From positions 1 through 64,000 of the forward strand of contig NZ_WELK01000011.1 of NCBI RefSeq assembly GCF_009799925.1: 64,000 nucleotides of DNA, in the 5' to 3' direction. Source of the DNA: Pseudomonas sp. R-28-1W-6 (GTDB lineage Bacteria; Pseudomonadota; Gammaproteobacteria; Pseudomonadales; Pseudomonadaceae). Numbering within the stretch: position 1 is the first letter of the stretch; the number at the start of each line of letters is the position of its first letter. Below are positions 37,746-45,401 of the stretch, piece by piece. The position numbers were made by a program, and so were the translations under genes. Below the pieces are notes generated by a model. It was not told where the DNA came from and ran no database searches. It saw only the letters and a list, made by a program, of their open reading frames with translations.

Positions 37746-38584
37746 CTCCCCCGCGTAGGCAGGAGTCCATGGTGCAGGCGACTGGCCGTCACTCGGTCGA
37801 TCAAACAACAGATAACGGCTACATAGCCTTACTAATGTCTGGCAAGCTCCCTGCCAGGCTCAGTCTCTTTGCCAAGGAAGGAATATTGTCATGCCCAGGA
37901 TGGGACGCGTGGTTTTACCGAATTATCCACACCATATCGTGCAGCGCGGCCACAACCGGCAGGTGGTGTTTGTGCAGCGCGAGGATCATGAGCGTTACCT
38001 GGCTGATTTGCGCGAGCTGAAACAGGCTTTCGGCGTGAAGGTATACGCCTACTGCCTGATGACCAATCATGTGCATCTGCTGTTGCAACCAGATACTGCG
38101 ACAGGCTTGGGGCAGTTGATGAAGGCGCTGGCAGCACGGATGACGCGCTATCGCAATCGATTGGAGGGGCGCTCCGGAACCTTGTGGGAGAGCCGCTACA
38201 AGTCCAGCTTGGTGCAGTCCGATACTTATCTTCTGGCCTGTTGTCGCTATATCGAACTCAACCCTGTGCGGGCCAAAATGGCAACTGGTGCTGGTGACTA
38301 TTCTTGGTCAAGCTATCGGCAGCGGATGGACGGAGGAGGTTGGTTGGACAGCGATCCTTGCTATCTGGCATTGGGTGCTGATGAGCTGGCAAGACGGCAG
38401 CGCTACCAAGCGTTTGTCGCTCAAGCTGTCGATACGCTGGAGTTGCAGACCATTCGTAATGCATTACAGCGTGGACAACTTACGGGCAACACTAGGTTTA
38501 TCGAGGAAGTTGAGAAATTGATCGGCAAACGCATTGAGGTGCGTGCTCAGGGGCGGCCGTGTGGGGGTAAATAAATCTGTCCCC
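37728..38584 (+). mobile_element. RAYT element bounded by 17-bp inverted repeats
   Basis: The element runs from GGGGACAGATTTATTTA (37728-37744) to its reverse complement (38568-38584), 857 bp, and encodes only the HUH transposase. Sequence outside the right end continues the reading frame of a truncated gene, so the element or an associated rearrangement removed that gene's 5' part. No target-site duplication is evident. A third, same-orientation copy of the end is at 40220-40235. Confidence 0.7.
37891..38574 (+). CDS. REP-associated (RAYT) / IS200-like HUH transposase
   Basis: A 227-residue TnpA-REP family protein. The HUH pair is His60-Val-His62 in LMTNHVHLLL, and the catalytic tyrosine is Tyr103 in TLWESRYKSS; YIELNPVRA follows. 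All catalytic residues are intact. AAGGAAGG (about 37873-37880) precedes ATG 37891. The last codons run into the right inverted repeat. RAYT proteins nick single-stranded hairpin ends and are tied to spread of REP-like sequences. Here the gene is bracketed by the GGGGACAGATTTATTTA repeats, which are the likely substrates. Confidence 0.92.
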   Translation: MPRMGRVVLPNYPHHIVQRGHNRQVVFVQREDHERYLADLRELKQAFGVKVYAYCLMTNHVHLLLQPDTATGLGQLMKALAARMTRYRNRLEGRSGTLWESRYKSSLVQSDTYLLACCRYIELNPVRAKMATGAGDYSWSSYRQRMDGGGWLDSDPCYLALGADELARRQRYQAFVAQAVDTLELQTIRNALQRGQLTGNTRFIEEVEKLIGKRIEVRAQGRPCGGK

Positions 38585-38854
38585 TTTAATTTATTATTTG
38601 ATGGATATGATCCTGAAAAAAAAGCCGGATTCTCGCAGGAGTTTGTCGACAACCTGAAGACTGCCTGGCGTTGGACGGACAAATTCAATGATGCGCAGGA
38701 TAAAGTCAGCGAATATCTGGACTTTCTGCCGGAGGCCGAAATGGAGCTGAATATTGATTTGGAGGAGTATATTCCCGGCGATCTTCGGAAAATGGTCGAC
38801 GATGCCGCTAAGGATTTCGCCATCGACTTGGACTTAAGGTGCGACGATGATTGA
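38585..38854 (+). pseudogene. 5'-truncated gene of unknown function
   Basis: An open frame of about 89 residues begins immediately at the element's right end (FNLLFDGYDPEKKAGF) and has no plausible start of its own; the frame reads through the inverted repeat into the transposase 3' end. The product is acidic (LPEAEMELNIDLEEY…) and looks like the C-terminal end of a larger protein. Base composition is clearly richer in A and T than the flanking xcp genes. It overlaps the next gene by eight bases, an operon-like join. One reading is the tail of a polymorphic toxin followed by immunity genes, but no family was recognised. Confidence 0.55.
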
Positions 38855-39632
38855 TTTAAGTGAGTTTTTTCCAGTCGGAACAGATCTGAAGACTGCGGAG
38901 CGCAAGGCGCTATATGTCGATATTTTGAAAGTGACCGAACACTGCTTCGCCAATATGCCAAGTAGCTTTGCTCAGGCATTCAAGCGCCTGTTCTTTCAAG
39001 GGGAGCTGGAAGGCTACGGCAGCTTCGATGGTATAGAGGTCTTCTATATCTGCTTGAGCCTGCCGGAGGCCGGTGTCGAGCAGTATGTCAAGGTGCTTGA
39101 GCGCTTTGAGGGTTATGGCAATTGTCGTGCAGTCTATATGCTGCGCGCTTGGTTGGATGTTTGTGTTCCTAGATACCCATTGCAGCGTGAGCATTGGGTT
39201 TTTATGTTGTTGGCTATTGATCAATACGATCAGGTACACCCCGAGAAGGATAGAGCGCTTGGGTCGGACTGTTTAATAGCTTTCTTAAATTCTACATTTG
39301 CCGCTTTGGCATATAAGGGGGGGGTTCAATATTGCTTAGGGGTGTGTTTGTTTGATCGGGCGGACGCTGAGTTTAGTAATGGGTTGCGGTTGGCTTCTCG
39401 TGGGGATTTAGAGTGTTTGAAAGAGAACCTGTTAGCTCTGTTTGGTGCAGTGCCTAAGAAAACAGAGGCTTATTTAGACTCTTGGTTTATTGGCTTCTGT
39501 CAGCGCTATTTTTCAAGACGTGACCTGAGTCCGGCTTTTTTGCAGTTTTGTGATGAACTTTATCAGATGATACCTGCGGGGCAGCGGATTAGTTGGCGGG
39601 ATGAGTCTCTTTTTGTTCCCGGCCTTCAGTAG
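38847..39632 (+). CDS. Unrecognised 261-residue protein
   Basis: No family was recognised. The protein is mostly helical in appearance, rich in aromatic residues and cysteine (about eight Cys), without signal peptide or clear membrane segment. AAGGTG (38836-38841) precedes ATG 38847. It overlaps the truncated upstream frame and is followed 39 bp later by another unknown gene. Codon use is relaxed (many TTT, TTG, GTT, AGT) compared with neighbouring genes, pointing to acquisition from elsewhere. An orphan immunity or adaptor protein is a guess from context only. Confidence 0.7.
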   Translation: MIDLSEFFPVGTDLKTAERKALYVDILKVTEHCFANMPSSFAQAFKRLFFQGELEGYGSFDGIEVFYICLSLPEAGVEQYVKVLERFEGYGNCRAVYMLRAWLDVCVPRYPLQREHWVFMLLAIDQYDQVHPEKDRALGSDCLIAFLNSTFAALAYKGGVQYCLGVCLFDRADAEFSNGLRLASRGDLECLKENLLALFGAVPKKTEAYLDSWFIGFCQRYFSRRDLSPAFLQFCDELYQMIPAGQRISWRDESLFVPGLQ

Positions 39633-39671
39633 TAATGCGTTTTTCTCTCAGACTCAAGAGGGGCGTGAGTT

Positions 39672-40091
39672 ATGGAAATAGCCTTTTATGTGTTGGCTCG
39701 TAGTTCTCGACTCGAATTGTTAGAAAAACTGGCTTTGAATCTTACTCCAGATAAGCCGGTGTTCGTCGAGGATGTTGAGCCAGAATGGCAGGTGCTTTAT
39801 AAGGCTCTGGAGTTCATGCCATGGCCGAGAGTGCTGGAGTTTCTGGATGAGCGGGTTCTATTGATTGGCTGGAGCGTTGACTTCGACCCCTTCGAGCTGG
39901 CCTCTTTAGTCAAGCCATTATTGGCGGCAGGCGCCCAGGTGCCAGTGGGTGCGGTTAGGCTCGAAGAGGGTGAGGTCTTTCGGGTACAAACCTCGCCCGA
40001 GGTTTGTGTGATTTATGAGCCGATCAATCATGACTTCTCCGACGACAAGGAGTTGATCGCTTGGCTATGTCGTGAGGCACAGAAGCTCTGA
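39672..40091 (+). CDS. Unrecognised 139-residue acidic protein
   Basis: A small acidic, probably cytoplasmic protein, MEIAFYVLARSS to CREAQKL, with no recognised domain. AGAGGGG about ten bases upstream supports ATG 39672; an in-frame GTG slightly earlier is less likely. It shares atypical base composition with the two preceding frames and closes the unknown set. Size, acidity and position would suit an immunity-type protein, but nothing in the sequence proves it. Confidence 0.68.
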   Translation: MEIAFYVLARSSRLELLEKLALNLTPDKPVFVEDVEPEWQVLYKALEFMPWPRVLEFLDERVLLIGWSVDFDPFELASLVKPLLAAGAQVPVGAVRLEEGEVFRVQTSPEVCVIYEPINHDFSDDKELIAWLCREAQKL

Positions 40092-40265
40092 GGCCGTTTG
40101 TCTTACTCCAATCTGGTGCTGGCCATACACATTTCATATTGCTGAATTTCTGGTCGTAGTCGTACTTTAAGTTCGGCGCGCGTTATATCTGCACAATCAG
40201 GAAAAGGGGACCAGGAAAAGGGGACAGATTTATTTTCCAGATTTATTTTCCAATTTCCCCTCTCT
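40092..40265. other. AT-richer spacer with doubled element-end repeats
   Basis: No gene is seen. GGAAAAGGGGAC repeats in a 14-bp tandem (40200-40227). GGGGACAGATTTATTT (40220-40235) copies the element end, and AGATTTATTTTCC is tandemly doubled (40226-40238, 40239-40251), closing with AATTTCCCC. This is a third, expanded copy of the transposase-element terminus in the same orientation as the left end. Confidence 0.75.
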
Positions 40266-40425
40266 GTCCTCGGCAGTAAGCCTGAAGCCGACCCTGCTGC
40301 GGGTCGCCGACTTCGCCAAGGCCGCGCAGAACGGCCAGGTGGGAGCCACTCCCGTTGCGCAGCCGTTCCCCCGTGCCTCTCACGACTTCCATAGTGATCG
40401 GCTCACCCTGACCACCGGTACTAAC
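40266..40425 (+). pseudogene. Degenerate fragment of the peroxidase 3' end
   Basis: The sequence SLKPTLLRVADFAKAAQNGQ… encoded here matches the peroxidase C-terminal part encoded at about 37220-37310. ASHDFHSDRLTLTTGT matches the part at 37364-37417, with about 50 bp deleted between. The frame is still open but there is no start. It is followed by the same terminator as the complete gene. This shows that a second, related peroxidase copy or a duplicated 3' end once lay here. Confidence 0.85.
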
Positions 40426-40511
40426 CCGCCCAGTACCATCAGGCCCCGGCTCATGCCGGGGCCTTTTTTATCCGGTGCCGTTCTGTGACTGCCCGCACTG
40501 TCGCGACAAAG
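40423..40511. repeat. 89-bp repeat, copy B
   Basis: Direct repeat of 37617-37705 with about three mismatches, carrying the duplicated terminator. It marks the right border of the accessory patch. Confidence 0.9.
40442..40469 (+). terminator. Duplicated terminator before gspE
   Basis: The same GGCCCCGGC/GCCGGGGCC hairpin with six T as after the peroxidase gene. It should insulate the gspE operon from upstream transcription. Confidence 0.85.
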
Positions 40512-40551
40512 CGCAGCCGCGGGCCTTTATTTTTCCGGCGAATCCGTTAAC

Positions 40552-40585
40552 TTGGCCGCTCTGCTGCGCCACATAACAATAAGAA
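40552..40585 (+). promoter_or_regulatory. Candidate promoter of the gspE-M operon
   Basis: TTGGCC (40552-40557), a 17-bp spacer and AACAAT (40575-40580), extending to AACAATAAGAA, lie 36 bases before gspE. The AACAATAAGAA block is identical to the one before gspC. Confidence 0.5.
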
Positions 40586-40620
40586 CCGATGCAATCCGCC
40601 ATTCAGGAACGGGGCCGCGC

Positions 40621-42132
40621 ATGTCCAGCGATATTCACGCCGCGCTAGCGGCTCCGGTAGTGGTGCCGTTGCGCCCGCTGCCCTTCGCCTTTGCCAAACG
40701 CCATGGCGTACTGCTGCGCGAAGACGCCGGCCAGGTCAGCCTGTGCCTGCGCGAAGGCGCGAGCCTGACGGCCCTGCAGGAAGCCCAGCGCTTCGCCCGC
40801 CAGGTGCTGGCGCTGCACTGGCTGAGCCCGGCCGAATTCGAACAGGCGCTGACCACCGCCTACCAGCGCGACTCCTCGGAAGTGCGGCTGATGGCCGAAG
40901 GCCTCGGCGCCGAGCTGGACCTGGCCAGCCTGGCGGAAATGACCCCGGAATCCGGCGACCTGCTGGAGCAGGAAGACGACGCACCGATCATCCGCCTGAT
41001 CAACGCCATCCTCGGCGAGGCGATCAAGGCCGGCGCCTCCGACATTCACCTGGAAACCTTCGAGAAACGCCTGGTGGTGCGCTTTCGGGTCGACGGCATC
41101 CTCCGTGAAGTGATCGAGCCGCGCCGCGAACTGGCGGCACTGCTGGTCTCGCGGGTCAAGGTCATGGCGCGGCTGGACATCGCCGAGAAGCGCGTGCCGC
41201 AGGACGGGCGTATCTCGCTCAAGGTCGGCGGCCGCGAAGTGGATATCCGCGTCTCCACCTTGCCCTCGGCCAACGGCGAGCGGGTGGTCCTGCGCCTGCT
41301 CGACAAGCAGGCCGGGCGCCTGTCGCTCACCCACCTGGGCATGAGTGAGCGCGACCGCCGCCTGCTCGACGAGAACCTGCGCAAGCCCCATGGCATCCTG
41401 CTGGTCACCGGCCCCACCGGTTCGGGCAAGACCACCACGCTGTACGCCGGCCTGGTCACCCTGAATGACCGCACGCGCAACATCCTCACCGTCGAAGACC
41501 CGATCGAGTACTACCTCGAAGGCATCGGCCAGACCCAGGTCAACCCGCGTGTCGACATGACCTTCGCCCGCGGCCTGCGCGCCATCCTCCGTCAGGACCC
41601 GGACGTGGTGATGGTCGGCGAGATCCGCGACCAGGAAACCGCCGACATCGCCGTGCAGGCCTCGCTGACCGGCCACCTGGTGCTGTCCACCCTGCACACC
41701 AACAGTGCGGTCGGCGCGGTGACCCGCCTGGTCGACATGGGCGTCGAGCCGTTCCTGCTTTCTTCCTCCTTGCTCGGCGTGCTGGCCCAGCGCCTGGTGC
41801 GCGTGCTCTGTCCGCATTGCCGCGCGGCGCGCCCGGCCGATGAGGCCGAATGCACGTTGCTCGGCCTCGACCCGCATGCCGCGCCGACCATCTACCACGC
41901 CCAGGGCTGCAGCGAGTGCCACCAGCAGGGCTACCGCGGGCGTACCGGGATCTACGAACTGGTGATCTTCGACGAGCAGATGCGCACCCTGGTGCACAAC
42001 GGCGCCGGCGAACAGGAGCTGACCCGCCATGCGCGCAGCCTCGGCCCCGGCATCCGCGAGGACGGCCGGCGCAAGGTGCTGGAAGGGGTGACCACCCTGG
42101 AAGAAGTGCTGCGCGTCACCCGGGAAGACTGA
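40621..42132 (+). CDS. gspE: Type II secretion ATPase GspE (XcpR)
   Basis: A 503-residue cytoplasmic hexameric ATPase that powers pseudopilus assembly. N1E domain, then the RecA-like core with Walker A GPTGSGKTTTLY (about 263), Asp box (ILTVEDPIEYYLEGIGQTQVN), Walker B (RQDPDVVMVGEIRDQETA) and His box (STLHTNSAVGAV). The zinc-binding CPHC…CSEC tetrad is intact. ATG 40621 (MSSDIHAALAAP) gives the usual length; an upstream ATG at 40552 would lie inside the promoter. Stop and gspF start overlap (TGATG). Confidence 0.96.
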   Translation: MSSDIHAALAAPVVVPLRPLPFAFAKRHGVLLREDAGQVSLCLREGASLTALQEAQRFARQVLALHWLSPAEFEQALTTAYQRDSSEVRLMAEGLGAELDLASLAEMTPESGDLLEQEDDAPIIRLINAILGEAIKAGASDIHLETFEKRLVVRFRVDGILREVIEPRRELAALLVSRVKVMARLDIAEKRVPQDGRISLKVGGREVDIRVSTLPSANGERVVLRLLDKQAGRLSLTHLGMSERDRRLLDENLRKPHGILLVTGPTGSGKTTTLYAGLVTLNDRTRNILTVEDPIEYYLEGIGQTQVNPRVDMTFARGLRAILRQDPDVVMVGEIRDQETADIAVQASLTGHLVLSTLHTNSAVGAVTRLVDMGVEPFLLSSSLLGVLAQRLVRVLCPHCRAARPADEAECTLLGLDPHAAPTIYHAQGCSECHQQGYRGRTGIYELVIFDEQMRTLVHNGAGEQELTRHARSLGPGIREDGRRKVLEGVTTLEEVLRVTRED

Positions 42133-43346
42133 TGGCCGCCTTCGAATACATCGCCCTCGACGCCAAGGGTCGCCAGCAGAAGGGCGTACTGGAAGCCGAC
42201 AGCGCCCGCCAGGTACGCCAGCTGCTGCGCGAGAAGCAACTGGCACCGCTGCAGGTGGAAGCCATGCGCAGCCGCGAGGCGCCGCAGGGCAGTGGCTTCA
42301 GCCTGCGCCGCGGGCTGGCCGCGCGCGACCTGGCCCTGGTCACCCGCCAGCTGGCGACCCTGATCGGCGCCGCGCTGCCGATCGAGGAAGCCTTGCGCGC
42401 CGCCGCCGCGCAGTCACGCCAGCCGCGGATCCAGTCGATGCTGCTGGCCGTGCGCGCCCGCGTGCTCGAAGGCCACGGTCTGGCCGCCAGCCTGGCGGCG
42501 TTTCCGGCGGCGTTTCCCGAGCTGTACCGCGCCACCGTGGCGGCCGGCGAGCATGCCGGGCACCTGGGCCCGGTGCTGGAGCAGCTGGCCGACTACACCG
42601 AGCAACGCCAGCAGTCGCGGCAGAAGGTGCAGCTGGCGCTGCTCTATCCGCTGATCCTGATGATCACCTCGCTAATCATCGTCGGCTTCCTGCTCGGCTA
42701 CGTGGTGCCGGACGTGGTGCGGGTGTTCATCGACTCCGGGCAGACCCTGCCGGCGTTGACCCGTGGCCTGATTCTGGTCAGCGAGCTGGTCAAGGGCTGG
42801 GGCGCTCTGGCGCTGATCCTCATCGTGCTTGGCGTGCTGGGCTTTCGCCGGGCGCTGCGCGAGGAGGGCATGCGCCAGCGCTGGCACGGCTTCGTCCTGC
42901 GCGTGCCGCTGGTTGGCGGGCTGGTCCGCGCCACCGAGACCGCGCGCTTCGCCTCGACTCTGGCAATCCTGGTGCGCAGCGGCGTGCCGTTGGTCGAGGC
43001 GCTGGCGATTGGCAGCGAGGTGGTGGTCAACCGGGTCATCCGTGGTGACGTGATCCAGGCCACCCAGCGCGTGCGCGAGGGCGGCAGCCTGTCGCGGGCG
43101 CTGGAGGCCAGCCGGCAGTTCCCACCGATGATGCTGCACATGATCGCCAGCGGCGAACGCTCCGGCGAACTGGACCAGATGCTGGCGCGTACCGCGCGCA
43201 ATCAGGAAAACGACCTGGCGGCCACCATCGGCCTGCTGGTGGGGCTGTTCGAGCCGTTCATGCTGGTCTTCATGGGGGCGGTGGTGCTGGTGATCGTGCT
43301 GGCCATCCTTCTGCCGATTTTGTCTTTGAACCAACTGGTGGGTTGA
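42132..43346 (+). CDS. gspF: Type II secretion inner-membrane platform GspF (XcpS)
   Basis: A 404-residue polytopic protein with two tandem GspF domains (about 70-195 and 270-395) and three membrane helices (near 170-192, 220-240 and 375-400). The start MAAFEYIALDAKGRQQKGVLEAD is typical. It couples the GspE ATPase to pseudopilin assembly. Confidence 0.96.
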   Translation: MAAFEYIALDAKGRQQKGVLEADSARQVRQLLREKQLAPLQVEAMRSREAPQGSGFSLRRGLAARDLALVTRQLATLIGAALPIEEALRAAAAQSRQPRIQSMLLAVRARVLEGHGLAASLAAFPAAFPELYRATVAAGEHAGHLGPVLEQLADYTEQRQQSRQKVQLALLYPLILMITSLIIVGFLLGYVVPDVVRVFIDSGQTLPALTRGLILVSELVKGWGALALILIVLGVLGFRRALREEGMRQRWHGFVLRVPLVGGLVRATETARFASTLAILVRSGVPLVEALAIGSEVVVNRVIRGDVIQATQRVREGGSLSRALEASRQFPPMMLHMIASGERSGELDQMLARTARNQENDLAATIGLLVGLFEPFMLVFMGAVVLVIVLAILLPILSLNQLVG

Positions 43347-43351
43347 AAACG

Positions 43352-43774
43352 ATGCACAAGCAACAAGGCTTCACGCTGATTGAAATCATGGTGGTGGTGG
43401 TGATCCTCGGAATCCTCGCCGCGCTGGTGGTGCCGCAGGTGATGGGCCGGCCGGACCAGGCCAAGGTCACCGTGGCACAGAACGATATCCGCGCCATCGG
43501 CGCCGCCCTGGACATGTACAAGCTGGACAACCAGAACTACCCGAGCACCCAGCAGGGCCTCGAGGCGCTGGTGAAGAAGCCCAGCGGCAACCCGCCGGCG
43601 AAGAACTGGAACGCCGAGGGCTATCTGAAGAAGCTGCCGGTCGATCCCTGGGGCAACACCTACCTGTACCTGGCGCCGGGCACCCACGGCAAGATCGACC
43701 TCTACTCCCTGGGCGCCGACGGCCAGGAAGGCGGCGAGGGCGGCGACGCCGATATCGGCAACTGGGATCTCTGA
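43352..43774 (+). CDS. gspG: Major pseudopilin GspG (XcpT)
   Basis: A 140-residue type IV-like prepilin. The leader MHKQQG is cleaved before FTLIEIMVVVVILGILAALVVP, and Glu5 is present. The C-terminal calcium-binding region GADGQEGGEGGDADIGNWDL is intact. ATG 43352 gives a short six-residue leader; a TTG at 43343 would lengthen it. Processing needs the prepilin peptidase PilD/XcpA, which is not in the window. Confidence 0.96.
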   Translation: MHKQQGFTLIEIMVVVVILGILAALVVPQVMGRPDQAKVTVAQNDIRAIGAALDMYKLDNQNYPSTQQGLEALVKKPSGNPPAKNWNAEGYLKKLPVDPWGNTYLYLAPGTHGKIDLYSLGADGQEGGEGGDADIGNWDL

Positions 43775-43780
43775 TTCTCG

Positions 43781-44317
43781 ATGAGGGCCGCGCGCGGCTT
43801 TACCTTGGTCGAGTTGCTGGCGGTGCTGGTGATACTCGGCGCCCTGACCGGCATGGCCGTGCTCGGCAGTGGCATGGCCGCCAGCCCGGTGCGCCAGTTG
43901 CACGACGAAGCCGAACGCCTGACCGGCCTGCTGCGCGTGCTGCTCGACGAAGCCGTGCTGGATAACCGCGAATACGGTGTGCGCTTCGAGCGCCAGTCCT
44001 ACCAGGTGTTGCGCTACGAGCCACAGCGTGGTCAGTGGCAGGCGCTGGAAGACGACGCCAGGGTGCACGGCCTGCCCGACTGGGTGGAGCTGAGCATCGA
44101 GCTGGACGAGCAGGCCCTGACCCTGCCCAGCCGCACCGGCAAGGGCGCGGCGAAGACGCCGGTGCCGCAATTGCTGATCCTCTCCAGCGGCGAACTCAGC
44201 CCGTTTCGCCTGCGCCTGTCCGGGCGCGAGCGCGGTGCCCCGGCGCTGCTGATCTCCAGCGACGGCTTCGGCGAGCCGCTGATCGCGGCGGAAAAAGCCT
44301 CGGGGCAGCAGCCATGA
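43781..44317 (+). CDS. gspH: Minor pseudopilin GspH (XcpU)
   Basis: A 178-residue prepilin with leader MRAARG and mature start FTLVELLAVLVILGALTG, Glu5 present. A globular C-terminal domain of GspH/FimT type follows. It starts six bases after gspG and overlaps gspI by four bases. Confidence 0.94.
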   Translation: MRAARGFTLVELLAVLVILGALTGMAVLGSGMAASPVRQLHDEAERLTGLLRVLLDEAVLDNREYGVRFERQSYQVLRYEPQRGQWQALEDDARVHGLPDWVELSIELDEQALTLPSRTGKGAAKTPVPQLLILSSGELSPFRLRLSGRERGAPALLISSDGFGEPLIAAEKASGQQP

Positions 44318-44703
44318 GGCGCGCGCGCGGTTTCACCCTGCTGGAAGTGCTGGTGGCCCTGGGCATCTTCGCCCTGGTCGCCGCCAGCGTGCTGAGCGCC
44401 ACCGCGCGCTCGCTGCAGACCGCCGCGCGCCTGGAAGACAAGACCTTCGCCCTGTGGCTGGCGGACAATCGCCTGCAGGAGCTGCAACTGGCCGAGACGC
44501 TGCCGGCCGACGGCGGCGAGCAAGGCGAGGAAAGCTACGCCGGCCGGCGCTGGCTGTGGCAGAGCGAGGTGGAGGAAACCAGCGAGCCGGGCATGCGCCG
44601 GGCCACCGTCTGGGTCGCTCTGCGCCCCGAGAGCGGCCTGCGCGGCAAGGTCGAGGAGCAGGCGCTGGTGACGCTGACCGGGTTCCTCGGGGGCGAGCCA
44701 TGA
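44314..44703 (+). CDS. gspI: Minor pseudopilin GspI (XcpV)
   Basis: A 129-residue prepilin with leader MRRARG, mature FTLLEVLVALGIFALVAASV and the short GspI globular domain (WLADNRLQELQLAETLPADG). It nucleates the pseudopilus tip with GspJ and GspK. Both ends overlap neighbours as ATGA. Confidence 0.95.
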   Translation: MRRARGFTLLEVLVALGIFALVAASVLSATARSLQTAARLEDKTFALWLADNRLQELQLAETLPADGGEQGEESYAGRRWLWQSEVEETSEPGMRRATVWVALRPESGLRGKVEEQALVTLTGFLGGEP

Positions 44704-45401
44704 GGTGCAGCCGCGGTTTCACCCTGCTCGAGCTGCTGATCGCCATCGCCATCTTCGCCTTGCTCGGCCTGGCCACCTACCGCATGTTCGACAGCGTGAT
44801 GCAGGCCGACCGCGGCCAGCGCGCCCAGGAACAGCGCCTGCGCGAGCTGACCCGGGCCATGGCCGCTTTCGAACGCGATCTGCTGCAGGTCTGGCCGCGC
44901 CCGGTGCGAGACCCGCTGGGCGATGCGCAGCCGGCGCTGCTGGGCGACAGCGGCAAGAGCAGCAGCCTGGAATTTACCCGCAATGGCTGGCGCAACCCGC
45001 TGGGCCTGCCGCGGGCCACCCTGCAGCGGGTACGCTGGCAGTTGCAGGGCGAGCAGTGGCAGCGCAGCTACTGGGCGGTGCTGGATCAGGCCCAGGACAG
45101 CCAGCCACGGGTACAGCAGGCGCTTGACGGGGTGCAGCGTTTCGAACTGCGCTTTCTCGATGAGAACGGGCGCTGGCTGCAGAACTGGCCGCCGGCCAAC
45201 AGCAGCGCCGAGGAGGCGTTGAGCCAGTTGCCCAAGGCGCTCGAGCTGGTCATCGAACACCGCCACTATGGCGAGTTGCGACGTCTCTGGCGCCTGCCGG
45301 AAAGCGCTGCCGCCGGCCAGCAGACGCTGCCCGATGCAAGCGGCGGGGCGGATGGCGGCGAGCTGTTGCCCGAGGAGCCGGCCGTGGAGCCACCGGCATG
45401 A
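44700..45401 (+). CDS. gspJ: Minor pseudopilin GspJ (XcpW)
   Basis: A 233-residue prepilin with leader MRCSRG, mature FTLLELLIAIAIFALLGLATYRM, and the GspJ motif VWPRPVRDPLGD. The C-terminus has an extra acidic/Gly-rich tail after the conserved domain (about 205-233). The start overlaps the gspI stop. Confidence 0.95.
   Translation: MRCSRGFTLLELLIAIAIFALLGLATYRMFDSVMQADRGQRAQEQRLRELTRAMAAFERDLLQVWPRPVRDPLGDAQPALLGDSGKSSSLEFTRNGWRNPLGLPRATLQRVRWQLQGEQWQRSYWAVLDQAQDSQPRVQQALDGVQRFELRFLDENGRWLQNWPPANSSAEEALSQLPKALELVIEHRHYGELRRLWRLPESAAAGQQTLPDASGGADGGELLPEEPAVEPPA

Noticed and set aside
37679..38020. A 113-codon plus-strand frame overlapping the transposase 5' end
   Set aside because: It starts in the terminator repeat, runs across the inverted repeat and overlaps the HUH gene in another frame; no homology or Shine-Dalgarno.
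37728..40235. The whole interval as one intact composite transposon
   Set aside because: The right inverted repeat lies at 38568-38584 and the third copy is in direct orientation. No second transposase or target duplication is visible, so only the 857-bp unit is called as an element.
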